Positions 1 through 12,147 of a DNA stretch of 64,000 nucleotides are shown one piece after another; positions within the stretch are counted from its first letter, which is position 1, and every line of letters begins with the position of its first letter. The position numbers and the translations under genes are program-made. The stretch comes from Nemertoderma westbladi (taxonomy: Eukaryota > Xenacoelomorpha > Nemertodermatida > Nemertodermatidae), in NCBI GenBank assembly GCA_032718475.1, contig JAUCBJ010001071.1, positions 107,494 through 171,493 on the forward strand, read 5' to 3'. Below the pieces are notes generated by a model that did no database searches, was not told the DNA's origin, and worked only from the letters and a program-made list of their open reading frames with translations.

Positions 1-6
1 CAAAGG

Positions 7-73
7 TCAAAGGTCATTGTAGATAAACAAATAATAGGTTCTCACACGCTGATCAAAGGTCATTGTAGATAAA
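7..73. repeat. 21-bp direct repeat, two copies
   Basis: The same 21 bases occur at 7-27 and 53-73, starting TCAAAGGTCATTG and ending TAGATAAA. The first copy is preceded by another half-site, so positions 4-16 read AGGTCA-A-AGGTCA. No gene start lies close enough to assign a function. Confidence 0.75.
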
Positions 74-223
74 AAATGAGAATGTATGAGTAGGCTTTGG
101 TTTGGAAACCAAGGTATTGAAACCTCCTCAATATATGATTTATATTGATATTCAAGTGCTCATGCCATGAGCACTTTACCAACGGTCAAGAGGTTTTGAA
201 AGTTAATTAAAGTAATTTTTATA

Positions 224-1158
224 ATGACTTGCATTCTATATAGTTTAATCCTGGGATCAAAGGTTAATGTACTTTCAGAAAACAACATTGATCAAGCAAT
301 AGAGTCTAAAAAAACTAAAACAACTACATGGGTTCAAGAAATGGAAGGTAGAGAGTCAGGGTTGATATTTAATGGAATCACTGAAGCTAAATCAAAATTA
401 TCTGTTTTTTCAAATATGGGTGGGTCTAGTTTTATAAAACTACCTTTTAGATCAACCTATATTGTCAATGTGAAGAATGATGATGAAAAATGTTTCCTAT
501 GGAGCATATTAGCACACATCCAACCCAAATCAGAACATAGATATCGAGTTACTAAGTATAAACCATTTGGAAATATCCTAAATATGAAAGGTATAGATTA
601 CCCAGTCTCTTTAAAGTCAATTAACAAAAACAAAACAATTATGCTATTAATGTATTTTGTATTGAAGATAAGAAAGCTCTTCTTCCCCTTCGTATTAGTA
701 ATTTCAGAGATAGAGAGCAGATAGACTTGTTGCTTCTTACAGATGGTAAGAAACAACATTATACTTTGATTACAAAATTTTCATCATTTTTAAATCGCTT
801 CATTCGAACAAATACATCGCTTACTCGCTCGTTGTGTTACTGTCGGAATTGTCTGAGAAGTTTCTTTAAAACAGAAGGTCTACAAAAGCATGAAGAATTA
901 TGTTATGGGAATAAATCAGCAAAAATCATCATGCCTATAAAAATCAAAAATAATATTCTAAAATTCGAAAAGTATTGGTATAAGTCAAAGCTACCTTTTG
1001 TTATTGTTGCAGACTTTGAAAGCATAAATGTACCAATGAACCAGATTGATCTATTATGCAAACAAATTCCTTACCAGACTGACAAAAAATTTCAAACTAC
1101 AGTAAAATTTCAACTACTTTTTTACACCAATTTATCACAAATTATCATATTCACCTAA
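224..1158 (+). pseudogene. Polinton/Maverick-type protein-primed DNA polymerase B, N-terminal fragment
   Basis: The reading frame resembles the N-terminal region of the family B DNA polymerases of Polinton/Maverick elements and related DNA viruses. The visible landmarks are a KCFLWS block near 490-510, a C-x2-C-x12-H-x4-C zinc-finger-like segment near 840-905, and a VADFE block near 1005-1020. In these enzymes the last is the first motif (D-x-E) of the 3'-5' exonuclease. A one-base frameshift near 630 separates two coherent frames (224 to about 630, then about 630 to 1115). After about 1115 the similarity ends, and the rest of the exonuclease and the whole polymerase domain are missing. A capsid/integrase fragment of the same element class lies at 31.3-32.6 kb on the same strand, but nothing links the two. 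This is an old, non-functional copy. Confidence 0.72.
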
Positions 1159-1606
1159 TTTTTCACTTAAAAACTGATGGATTCAAATTTTCTGAAAATA
1201 GTTCATATGTTCTGACTATATGAGCACAATATGATTAGAAGTTCATACAGAGTAGAGTTGCACCAATCCAAATGGTCTGTCCAATATATTTATTGTCTTG
1301 CTGTAACTAAGATTATTTATAAAATTGGTTTACTTAAGAAATCAAAACTAATAGAAAATTTTTATGGCTACTACTATGTGAAAACATGATTAAACCAACT
1401 AGTATTGATACTACCCAGTTCCTGACATTTGAACAAATGGGGTTGAGAACCCCGAAGTCAGCTTGCATGCATCTACTGTTAGAGAATGCCTATGAGTCTA
1501 ATCTTTTGACTGATATATCAAAAGTAGATTATCTAGCAGGCAATGGAGGTAATATGTTCCTTCAAGATGTGCCTGAATTGGAAATGTTTGTTGATGATCG
1601 TTATGT

Positions 1607-1637
1607 AATAATAATAATAATAATAATATAATAATAT
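1607..1637. repeat. (AAT)n microsatellite
   Basis: About ten AAT triplets, the later ones slightly out of phase. They would encode isoleucines at the end of the first ORF segment and coincide with the loss of the downstream frame. Confidence 0.9.
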
Positions 1638-2586
1638 CTAAGATGTGTATGGGTATCTTCGAGAAGATCAAGTCGTGAGAACCAAAAGTTATATCATGTT
1701 AACAACTGGAAGGTTTGGGTCTGCCTCTTATATTGTGGAGAAGCTGAGGAGGGAGGCAACACAAACAATCGGTAAGAACTGTGGTGACTTTATACACACA
1801 AAAATATTAGCCTCTGTACCATTACAATCTCATGGACTGATAATGCAAACAGTGCATAAAATTGAAGGAGAGATGAATGATAAATATATCAAAAACTGGA
1901 AAAACCTGGAACAAAAAGAACCTATTGCTGTCTTTGTTGCAAAGTTGGATGTATCTGTAATCAACCTAGATGATCTGCAGGAGCACTTGGCTGAATTTGG
2001 TGAGTACTACAGACATGTGGATGGGGAATATACTCTGTTGACTACACAAAGGACTTTGCTGGAACCCTCGATAGGAAGGCAATAGTCAAACATCTAGTGG
2101 AAACAAAAGGTTGGAGGTTGGAAGGGACATTTCAAGCAGAATTGGAGGGTGATCAGCTCACAATTTCGGAAAACACTTCATCTGTGGGAAACCATGTGTT
2201 GACATACATCACATCTTGGGGCGGAAATACAATGAGAGTGAAGCTGTACAACAAAATTGTTTGTCAGTTTCAAGCAGGAGAAGTATTGGAGAATTTTGGA
2301 GGGCATTTGGCAGACTACGCTGATTGCAGGAACCCTGTCCTTCGGAAATCCTTAGAACATCCATTGATCCAGCAATATGGATGTACAAGAGTTGAGATAT
2401 CCTTGTACTCTATGAATTACATATCTAGAGATCTTGGCGTGGGAGTGATGAGAAGTGCATTAGAAAACATACAGCCATATCAGGGATTATTTGTTCAGCC
2501 AAGCGGGAGGAATCACTGGCTAGCTCTAGCAAAAAAAAAGGTTTCTGGAGTGAAAGTGCAGTGTAAGTTTGATATACAAGAAAATA

Positions 2587-5500
2587 GACAAAGATGGGGG
2601 AAGATGGGAGACAAAGATGGGAGACAAAGATGGGAGACAAAGATGGGAGACAAAGATGGGAGACAAAGATGGGGGACAAAGATGGGGGACAAAGATGGGG
2701 GACAAAGATGGGAGACAAAGATGGGAGACAAAGATGGGAGACAAAGATGGGAGACAAAGATGGGAGACAAAGATGGGAGACAAAGATGGGAGACAAAGAT
2801 GGGAGGCAAAGATGGGAGACAACGATGGGAGACAAAGATGGGAGACAAAGATGGGAGACAAAGATGGGAGACAAAGATGGGAGACAAAGATGGGAGACAA
2901 AGATGGGAGACAAAGATGGGAGACAAAGATGGGAGACAAAGATGGGAGACAAATATGGGAGACAAAGATGGGGGACAAAGATGGGAGACAAAGATGGGAG
3001 AAAAAGATGGGAGACAAAGATGGGAGACAAAGATGGGAGACAAAGATGGGAGACAAAGATGGGAGACAAAGATGGGAGACAAAGATGGGAGACAAAGATG
3101 GGAGACAAAGATGGGAGACAAAGATGGGAGACAAAGATGGGAGACAAAGATGGGAGACAAAGATGGGAGACAAAGATGGGAGACAAAGATGGGAGACAAA
3201 GATGGGAGACAAAGATGGGAGACAAAGATGGGAGACAAAGATGGGAGACAAAGATGGGAGACAAAGATGGGAGACAAAGATGGGAGACAAAGATGGGAGA
3301 CAAAGATGGGAGACAAAGATGGGAGACAAAGATGGGAGACAAAGATGGGAGACAAAGATGGGAGACAAAGATGGGAGACAAAGATGGGAGACAAAGATGG
3401 GAGACAAGGATGGGAGACAAAGATGGGAGACAAAGATGGGAGACAAAGATGGGAGACAAAGATGGGAGACAAAGATGGGAGACAAAGATGGGAGACAAAG
3501 ATGGGAGACAAAGATGGGAGACAAAGATGGGAGACAAAGATGGGAGACAAAGATGGGAGACAAAGATGGGAGACAAAGATGGGAGACAAAGATGGGAGAC
3601 AAAGATGGGAGACAAAGATGGGAGACAAAGATGGGAGACAAAGATGGGAGACAAAGATGGGAGACAAAGATGGGAGACAAAGATGGGAGACAAAGATGGG
3701 AGACAAAGATGGGAGACAAAGATGGGAGACAAAGATGGGAGACAAAGATGGGAGACAAAGATGGGAGACAAAGATGGGAGACAAAGATGGGAGACAAAGA
3801 TGGGAGACAAAGATGGGAGACAAAGATGGGAGACAAAGATGGGAGACAAAGATGGGAGACAAAGATGGGAGACAAAGATGGGAGACAAAGATGGGAGACA
3901 AAGATGGGAGACAAAGATGGGAGACAAAGATGGGAGACAAAGATGGGAGACAAAGATGGGAGACAAAGATGGGAGACAAAGATGGGAGACAAAGATGGGA
4001 GACAAAGATGGGAGACAAAGATGGGAGACAAAGATGGGAGACAAAGATGGGAGACAAAGATGGGAGACAAAGATGGGAGACAAAGATGGGAGACAAAGAT
4101 GGGAGACAAAGATGGGAGACAAAGATGGGAGACAAAGATGGGAGACAAAGATGGGAGACAAAGATGGGAGACAAAGATGGGAGACAAAGATGGGAGACAA
4201 AGATGGGAGACAAAGATGGGAGACAAAGATGGGAGACAAAGATGGGAGACAAAGATGGGAGACAAAGATGGGAGACAAAGATGGGAGACAAAGATGGGAG
4301 ACAAAGATGGGAGACAAAGATGGGAGACAAAGATGGGAGACAAAGATGGGAGACAAAGATGGGAGACAAAGATGGGAGACAAAGATGGGAGACAAAGATG
4401 GGAGACAAAGATGGGAGACAAAGATGGGAGACAAAGATGGGAGACAAAGATGGGAGACAAAGATGGGAGACAAAGATGGGAGACAAAGATGGGAGACAAA
4501 GATGGGAGACAAAGATGGGAGACAAAGATGGGAGACAAAGATGGGAGACAAAGATGGGAGACAAAGATGGGAGACAAAGATGGGAGACAAAGATGGGAGA
4601 CAAAGATGGGAGACAAAGATGGGAGACAAAGATGGGAGACAAAGATGGGAGACAAAGATGGGAGACAAAGATGGGAGACAAAGATGGGAGACAAAGATGG
4701 GAGACAAAGATGGGAGACAAAGATGGGAGACAAAGATGGGAGACAAAGATGGGAGACAAAGATGGGAGACAAAGATGGGAGACAAAGATGGGAGACAAAG
4801 ATGGGAGACAAAGATGGGAGACAAAGATGGGAGACAAAGATGGGAGACAAAGATGGGAGACAAAGATGGGAGACAAAGATGGGAGACAAAGATGGGAGAC
4901 AAAGATGGGAGACAAAGATGGGAGACAAAGATGGGAGACAAAGATGGGAGACAAAGATGGGAGACAAAGATGGGAGACAAAGATGGGAGACAAAGATGGG
5001 AGACAAAGATGGGAGACAAAGATGGGAGACAAAGATGGGAGACAAAGATGGGAGACAAAGATGGGAGACAAAGATGGGAGACAAAGATGGGAGACAAAGA
5101 TGGGAGACAAAGATGGGAGACAAAGATGGGAGACAAAGATGGGAGACAAAGATGGGAGACAAAGATGGGAGACAAAGATGGGAGACAAAGATGGGAGACA
5201 AAGATGGGAGACAAAGATGGGAGACAAAGATGGGAGACAAAGATGGGAGACAAAGATGGGAGACAAAGATGGGAGACAAAGATGGGAGACAAAGATGGGA
5301 GACAAAGATGGGAGACAAAGATGGGAGACAAAGATGGGAGACAAAGATGGGAGACAAAGATGGGAGACAAAGATGGGAGACAAAGATGGGAGACAAAGAT
5401 GGGAGACAAAGATGGGAGACAAAGATGGGAGACAAAGATGGGAGACAAAGATGGGAGACAAAGATGGGAGACAAAGATGGGAGACAAAGATGGGAGACAA

Positions 5501-7109
5501 AGATGGGAGACAAAGATGGGAGACAAAGATGGGAGACAAAGATGGGAGACAAAGATGGGAGACAAAGATGGGAGACAAAGATGGGAGACAAAGATGGGAG
5601 ACAAAGATGGGAGACAAAGATGGGAGACAAAGATGGGAGACAAAGATGGGAGACAAAGATGGGAGACAAAGATGGGAGACAAAGATGGGAGACAAAGATG
5701 GGAGACAAAGATGGGAGACAAAGATGGGAGACAAAGATGGGAGACAAAGATGGGAGACAAAGATGGGAGACAAAGATGGGAGACAAAGATGGGAGACAAA
5801 GATGGGAGACAAAGATGGGAGACAAAGATGGGAGACAAAGATGGGAGACAAAGATGGGAGACAAAGATGGGAGACAAAGATGGGAGACAAAGATGGGAGA
5901 CAAAGATGGGAGACAAAGATGGGAGACAAAGATGGGAGACAAAGATGGGAGACAAAGATGGGAGACAAAGATGGGAGACAAAGATGGGAGACAAAGATGG
6001 GAGACAAAGATGGGAGACAAAGATGGGAGACAAAGATGGGAGACAAAGATGGGAGACAAAGATGGGAGACAAAGATGGGAGACAAAGATGGGAGACAAAG
6101 ATGGGAGACAAAGATGGGAGACAAAGATGGGAGACAAAGATGGGAGACAAAGATGGGAGACAAAGATGGGAGACAAAGATGGGAGACAAAGATGGGAGAC
6201 AAAGATGGGAGACAAAGATGGGAGACAAAGATGGGAGACAAAGATGGGAGACAAAGATGGGAGACAAAGATGGGAGACAAAGATGGGAGACAAAGATGGG
6301 AGACAAAGATGGGAGACAAAGATGGGAGACAAAGATGGGAGACAAAGATGGGAGACAAAGATGGGAGACAAAGATGGGAGACAAAGATGGGAGACAAAGA
6401 TGGGAGACAAAGATGGGAGACAAAGATAGGAGACAAAGATGGGAGACAAAGATGGGAGACAAAGATGGGAGACAAAGATGGGAGACAAAGATGGGAGACA
6501 AAGATGGGAGACAAAGATGGGAGACAAAGATGGGAGACAAAGATGGGAGACAAAGATGGGAGACAAAGATGGGAGACAAAGATGGGGGACAAAGATGGGA
6601 GACAAAGATGGGAGACAAAGATGGGAGACAAAGATGGGGGACAAAGATGGGAGACAAAGATGGGGGACAAAGATGGGAGACAAAGATGGGAGACAAAGAT
6701 GGGAGACAAAGATGGGAGACAAGGATGGGAGACAAAGATGGGAGACAAAGATGGGGGACAAAGATGGGAGACAAAGATGGGAGACAAAGATGGGAGACAA
6801 AGATGGGGGACAAAGATGGGAGACAAAGATGGGAGACAAAGATGGGAGACAAAGATGGGGGACAAAGATGGGAGACAAAGATGGGAGACAAGGATGGGAG
6901 ACAAAGATGGGAGACAGAGATGGGAGACAAAGATGGGAGACAAAGATGGGAGACAAAGATGGGAGACAAAGATGGGAGACAAAGATGGGAGACAAAGATG
7001 GGAGACAAAGATGGGAGACAAAGATGGGAGACAAAGATGGGAGACAAAGATGGGAGACAAAGATGGGAGACAAAGATGGGAGACAAAGATGGGAGACAAA
7101 GATGGGAGA
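2587..7109. repeat. 4.5-kb minisatellite, 13-bp unit GGGAGACAAAGAT, about 348 copies
   Basis: The unit GGGAGACAAAGAT repeats without a break for about 4,520 bp. The unit length is not a multiple of three, so three units (39 bp) encode a 13-residue cycle on the plus strand, MGDKDGRQRWETK. No stop occurs in any of the six frames. Variant units (GGGGGACAAAGAT, GACAACGAT, GACAAATAT and similar) cluster near the two ends, at about 2,600-3,010 and 6,430-6,930. The centre is almost perfectly uniform. This is the pattern expected from homogenisation by unequal exchange. The minus-strand ORFs of more than 1,500 codons here are by-products of the repeat. Confidence 0.97.
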
Positions 7110-7905
7110 AAGCTATATTGTGGAGGTTTTCGAGGTTGTCCTATATTTTGCTTCCAAATTAGAAATCAAAATGAAATTGAAAAGGGCACAGAAATAGCAC
7201 AGAAATGCTATTTCAAAGACCCCACTGCAAAAACAATACTTTGTTCATCGAAACTTCCAACACAGTGTAGGTCAGTTCAAGCAAGAATTCCGTTGGAAGA
7301 AATGTTGCCACCAACAGATTTCATAGAATGGACTTGGAGAAAAGAGCCTTGCAAATCATTGGGAACAGCAAAGATGCATTGGAAACTACAAGAGGTGCCT
7401 GAATACTTGCAAACACATCAAGTATCTTGGTTGTCAACGTGGAAAAGAGCGCAGAGGAACATTGATATTCTACATTATTTAGAATGTGAAAAATGGAGAC
7501 AAGAGGCACTGCAAAGAAGTGCAAGAAATCGAGAAGAAGTAGCCCTGATACACAAAAGGTTGCTGGAGTTTAAGAAAAGAAAAGAGCAGTTAAATGAACA
7601 GAAGGAATATGTTTTGCATCTATTGAAGCCTACTCCCATACAAAAAATTTGTGAGTTGGATGGTTAGAAACCATTACAAGTAACTGTGCTTGGATTTCGA
7701 CAAGCAACTGGACCCTACCAAAGATACGAAATGTTGCTTTCGATTGGTGGTGAAATTTCCAAGATATATTCTAACCGAGGCTTGGAGTGTGTTTTAGATG
7801 AATTGAGAGATGCTTTTCACAGAGCACAAGAGCAAACTACAAGAGAAATTTATTTTTTGGTTGATGCAGAGCTGGAAATTGAAATTCAAGCACCCAAAGA
7901 GTTCA

Positions 7906-9468
7906 TTAACCCTATTAAACCCGGGGGGGGGGGGTCAATATGACCCCCCCGTGTTTTTTTTATTATAATTCTGAAACAAACGCAGTTGGGAATCTGAAAT
8001 TTTATGACTTTTCCTAAAAATCTATTGCCTTCCTAGTAGTGAAAACCGTTTTCAAAAATATTCGGTACTTTTCGAGTTATAGCACCATTTTTTAACCCTA
8101 CTTTTGGCACTTTTTTTGAGACGTTTTTTGAAAATTACATTTCATTAAATATGAATTGTAACATATCTATTTTTGATTTACACCGGTTTTTTGGTGTTAG
8201 AAATTTGATGGAATTCATATAAATTGATTTAGAAATTTCAAACTTGTTTTTTTCGGTGGGTGACAAATTTTGGTGCCAGCACCAAATTTTGAATTATGTC
8301 AATTTTGTAAATTGATTGTTTGAAACGTGTTTTTTACGCAATTGGGGTTTTTTGGGGTTCTGGATTCGATGAAATATATACGAGTTGCACCAAGCGTATC
8401 AAACTTGTATTTTTCGGTGCTGTGTGCAAATTTTGGTGCTAGCACGAAATTTTGAAAATTCATTCGATAGATAAAATTGCTTGTGACAATTTATTTCTTG
8501 CGTTTTAGAGGTTTATGGCTGTTCTGAATTCAATGGAATAAATAATTATCGAACTAGACATCTCAAACTTGTATTTTTCGGATGTGGGTGCAAAATGTGG
8601 TGCTAGCACCAAATTTTGAAAACCATCAAATATATCAATTGATTGTGTCACCTTGTTTCTTGCGTTATACGGGTTTGTGATGGTTCTGAATTCAATGGAA
8701 TCAGTAAAAATTTCATAAGAGTTCTCAAACTGGTATTTTTCGCCAGTGGGTGAAAATTGTTGTGCCAGCACCAAATTTTGGAAAATATGGAAATTTATCA
8801 GTAGATAGTATCACCTTGTTTCTTGCGTTATACGGGTTTATGAGGGTCCTGAATCCGATGGAATCCATAAAAACAACACTGGACATCGCAAACTTGTACT
8901 TTTTGGTGATGTGTACGAAATTTGGTGCTAGCACCAAAATTTGCCAAATTACGCCGAAAAATACAAGTATCAATGATCTGGCATATTAGAAATGTATTCC
9001 ATTAGAATCAGCGCCCTCGAAAACCTGAAAATGTGAATTTATAGCATCGTATAAGTGAATTAAAAATTTTGTGTTCTACCTGAAAAGTGCTGGTTACTTG
9101 TTTTTTTCATTTTTTTCCTACGCAGAGAGGACTAAACAGCCATTTATGGTAATCATATCATTTTTAAATATTTTCCAATGTATTTTGCACCCCAGAAAAC
9201 CTGTATTGAAAAATAATTAGCCGAAAATGTAACTTTCAAATTTTGTGAAAATTGTGCACTACTTGTAATTTTGGTGCTGCAATATAACCACCCCAGTACA
9301 TTTTTTCGAAAATTTTTTTTTTCGGTCGGATCCAGACAAGTGATACCTACGTACAAACAAAAAATCAGACGTTTTCGTAAATATTTGTAGATTTTAGAGG
9401 GGGGGGGTCAATATGACCCCCTCCCGGTATTTGTACAGCATTTTATAGCCCGGTACTAATAGGGTTAA
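7906..9468. mobile_element. piggyBac-type MITE with TTAA target duplication
   Basis: TTAA occurs at both ends (7906-7909 and 9465-9468). Just inside, the termini are CCCTATTA and its reverse complement TAATAGGG. TTAA duplication with CCC-starting inverted repeats is the hallmark of piggyBac elements. Each end also has a subterminal hairpin, GGGGTCAATATGACCCC, flanked by poly-G and poly-C (about 7920-7948 and 9400-9425). No transposase ORF is present in the 1,555-bp interior, so it is a non-autonomous derivative. The interior consists largely of diverged tandem repeats. It sits inside the unknown ORF, and precise excision would keep that frame open. Confidence 0.85.
8240..8960. repeat. Diverged ~160-bp tandem repeats inside the MITE
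   Basis: Five copies of a motif like GGTGCTAGCACCAAATTTTG (itself containing the palindrome GGTGCTAGCACC) recur about every 160 bp, near 8270, 8435, 8598, 8760 and 8920. Each lies beside shared blocks such as TTTCTTGCGTTATACGGGTT and CAAACTTGTATTTTTCGG. The short ORFs here are repeat shadows. Confidence 0.8.
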
Positions 9469-9840
9469 TGAGCAGCAGCAGATAATTATTTGGTATCCAA
9501 TTAAATTATTGAGAAGCCCAATTGAAGGCGAACAACAAAATATACAAGATAGATTGAAGAAAGTCGAAAATGAATATGAGAAAGCCAAGTCCATGTGCTT
9601 GGTTGAATATCCTGCAAAAGAGAAGAGCAGTGCAGTGTGAGAAAAGTGCTTGAATTGGAAGAAGGTGAATATCAATGTATAGCATATTGGAACCAGAGCT
9701 ATAGAGGAAAAGTGCGTCATGTATTATATACCTGCAGAACAAGGATGGTGAATCTGCGAGACCAGTGTATGGCTATTTCTTGCAGAGAGAAGTTGAGCAG
9801 ATACAGTGTGATTTGTCCACAGTATTATCTCCATTGCTAG

Positions 9841-11305
9841 TGAAAGTTGGAAGAACAAAGACAACACCACAGAAGAACAAGGATAGAATCATCACTTTAG
9901 CACACACTCTGCATAGCACAACAACCATGTCAGAGCCCTAGGTTTAGCACAACAATGGTAATTGTAGACATAACTGAAACTGAGAACAATTTTGCCTATT
10001 AAATAAAAGTGGTGCATACTGCACACATATGCAACAGACACCATCTGATGAAGAAAGCAATATAGTCCGATTCAAAAAATGCATACATTGTCTCATACAA
10101 TAAATTCCGAAACTTTTAGAGGATTTAGTGCAGCATGCGTTTGTCCTGGATTTTAACAAATTTTGACCAACAAAAATAGTATTTTGCAAAAGTAGGCTAA
10201 ATCTCTTGCCATAACACAAAATCTTAGCAGGTTAAATATTTGGGCAACTATGCATTTACATAGATGCATACTTACCTGCACTGCAGTCAAGTATACTTAC
10301 CCGCACTTTTTACGGGCATGAGTACATGCATACTTACCCACACTTTGAGCAGCAAGTTGTCAAAATGAAGCCTAAATGCATACCTACCTGCAATTTAGCA
10401 TCCCGGAGCTCATGAATTCTTACTTTTGCATGGATAAATTTTGTTAGTTATGCCTTGATTAAAAATTTGTCACCTATCGACTGTGTCCTGGGGAGAACAT
10501 CCCGGGTGATGTGAACCGGCCTTAACAGTAGATTATATCAAAGGTTTCGTTTTTTGAAACCTCGCAGGTTTCAGCTGGTGCAACCCAAAGCCTAATGAAA
10601 ACTGTCATATAACCCTAACCATGGGTATAACCCTAATCATATGAGGCCATGTCAGGTCAGGTCAGGTATTCTAGGTCATTGATCAAGAAAACTTGCCACC
10701 TCCATGCAGCATAAAGGAGGTGCCACCTGTAGCTGCATAGACCCTCTTACTAGGGCAAATCTGGTCCTGTAACTAGGACCCCCTTCGTTCTGGGATAAGG
10801 ACGCCCTTGGTCCTGGATTAAGGACCCATATACTTGGCTGCAGGGGTATATGGCCTGACCAGGCAGATGGTGATCTACCAATGGCTGGTCAGGAGTAGAG
10901 TGTTCTCATGTCCACTCTGAGAGCACTTCACTGCGACCTGCACCTGGCAGCAAGGGTACAGGGCATGACCCAGCAGATGAGCTGCAACAGCCAATGGTGG
11001 GTCATGTGCGCCAGAGTAGATATGGGTGATGGGCCTCATATCTGACTCCATTGCGACACCCACCCTGTGGAATGGCAAACCAGGGTGTGGGATTTGCCCC
11101 GAGAGCTGAGATATGAGGCCATAATCATTGAAATTTTGAGGAATTTCGCTTTGATTATGGCCTCATATGACATCGACATATTGTACTCTTCATTCTACGT
11201 AGATCACAGTATAGATAAAGGCTACAGTAATGTTATTCAATGTTTAAATTACGAATTGTATGTTTTTAATTGCTGAAAGCGACTACTAGAATCCACTTTT
11301 TTTTT
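9841..11305. other. Gene-free stretch with repeat debris
   Basis: No supportable gene. At 10255-10400 a motif of the form TGCATACTTACC recurs several times. At 10556-10650 there is a diverged half of the palindromic MITE seen complete at 30265-30400 (shared segments include CTAATGAAAACT and ATAACCCTAACC). Two diverged ~118-bp copies lie in tandem at about 10846-11075. A short inverted repeat (GATATGAGGCCATAATC and its complement) sits at 11110-11172. Confidence 0.6.
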
Positions 11306-11327
11306 GGGGGGGGGGGGGGGGGGGGGG
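11306..11327. repeat. Poly-G tract, 22 G
   Basis: Uninterrupted run of 22 G on the plus strand, just outside the 3' LTR of the BEL-like element. Confidence 0.95.
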
Positions 11328-11368
11328 AGGAGGAGTGGTCATGAAATTTTTAATGCACATGCTCTCAC

Positions 11369-12147
11369 TGTTCGCGCTTTCAGACCTTTAGCAGTTTAAC
11401 CTGCCAAATTTAGGTGCTTCTAGGTTATAAATCGACTTTAGCCTGGATACTTTGGATACACTACATTAGCCGAAGCCAGCCTATGCGCGACAATTCACCC
11501 GCTGGATATACCCGGGAGACTGGATTCGGAAGCTCTGACCTTATTGCGGTGTAGGCCTACTGTATTATTCGATTGATCGTTAATATATAATCTCTGACAA
11601 ATATTATTCACTTTCGGGAAATATCAACAGTTCCTTTAGGACGTGGCGCTCTAAGTATGTAAACAGAGTTATGACTTACACTAAACACAACGGGATGGCT
11701 AATGATTCACGTATAAAGCGCATTCTTTAGGAGATGCTTTGTTATCTGTCACAATCATGCACACTACCGCACAATGCTGCACACCGATCTGCCGACCTTC
11801 ACTAATTTTAGTCACATATAAAGAGAACAGCAACCGACACATGTAGTGCCTATGAAATAGCATTAGATTCACTCCAAAACCACTTTAATGTAAGTCGCAA
11901 TTGCTATATGTAACCTGTCTCTTACCTTCAGTATATCAAGAAGATTGGGGTTTTATGATTATTTATCGATATTATCCAAATATAATAATATTCCATCAAC
12001 TGATATAATTAATAACCGACAGTAAATAGCAGTAAAAATGCGGTGTTTGTAGGTGACAATATGATTTGTAACAATATGAATTGCGTTGATAACAGTTATA
12101 CGTTTCTATGATCAAAGCCTACTAATGTTTGGCTAAAGTCTGAAACA
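11369..12147 (-). repeat. 3' LTR of the BEL-like element
   Basis: Matches 22135-22917 almost base for base, with about six substitutions, a small cluster of changes and two short indels, mostly within the first 220 bp of the plus-strand sequence. Termini on the minus strand are TGTTTCAG and GCGAACA. The last codons and the stop (12096) of the upstream second ORF lie inside this LTR. Confidence 0.88.

Larger units (their letters stand above)
1386..7667 (+). pseudogene. Broken ORF of unknown family, interrupted by a 13-bp minisatellite
   Basis: I do not recognise this gene. The frame runs from 1386 through an AAT repeat (1607-1637), resumes at 1645, and shifts by one base near 2030. Upstream of the 2097 segment the frame stays open back into the region before 2085, so the apparent start there is only a frame switch. 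At 2230-2400 the product shows R-V-K-L-Y-N-K, then C-Q-F, F-G-G-H-x2-D-Y and T-R-V-E-I-S-L-Y. Blocks like these recall replication initiators of some phages and plasmids, but this is motif resemblance only. From 2587 to 7109 the ORF consists of minisatellite. After it the same frame gives ordinary-looking protein: a Trp/Lys-rich stretch and a charged, coiled-coil-like segment at about 7500-7620, up to the stop at 7665. The flanks agree in frame, so the array seems to have expanded inside one gene. The ORF continues at 7686. Confidence 0.5.
7686..9840 (+). pseudogene. Continuation of the unknown ORF, split by a piggyBac-type MITE
   Basis: A coherent frame runs from the end of the 2097-7667 segment (stop at 7665, then open from 7686) to the TTAA at 7906. 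The MITE follows. Removing the element while keeping one TTAA leaves the frame open for roughly 57 further codons, to a TGA near 9639. A neighbouring frame then carries on coherently from 9637 to 9840, which points to another single-base shift. The encoded pieces include a charged, helix-rich stretch (about 9520-9610). No known domain is recognised. Open frames on both sides of the MITE show that the host ORF was still intact here when the element inserted, or that it decayed very little since. Confidence 0.5.

Noticed and set aside
1-16. AGGTCA-A-AGGTCA, a DR1-type nuclear-receptor site
   Set aside because: It arises from overlapping copies of a short repeat and no promoter is nearby.
2425-7099. 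Minus-strand ORFs of more than 1,500 codons across the 13-bp array, and two additional plus-strand ORFs
   Set aside because: They exist only because the 13-bp unit has no stop in any frame. They have no coherent flanking protein.
8505-8989. ORFs inside the MITE on both strands
   Set aside because: Produced by the ~160-bp tandem repeats; no similarity to a transposase.
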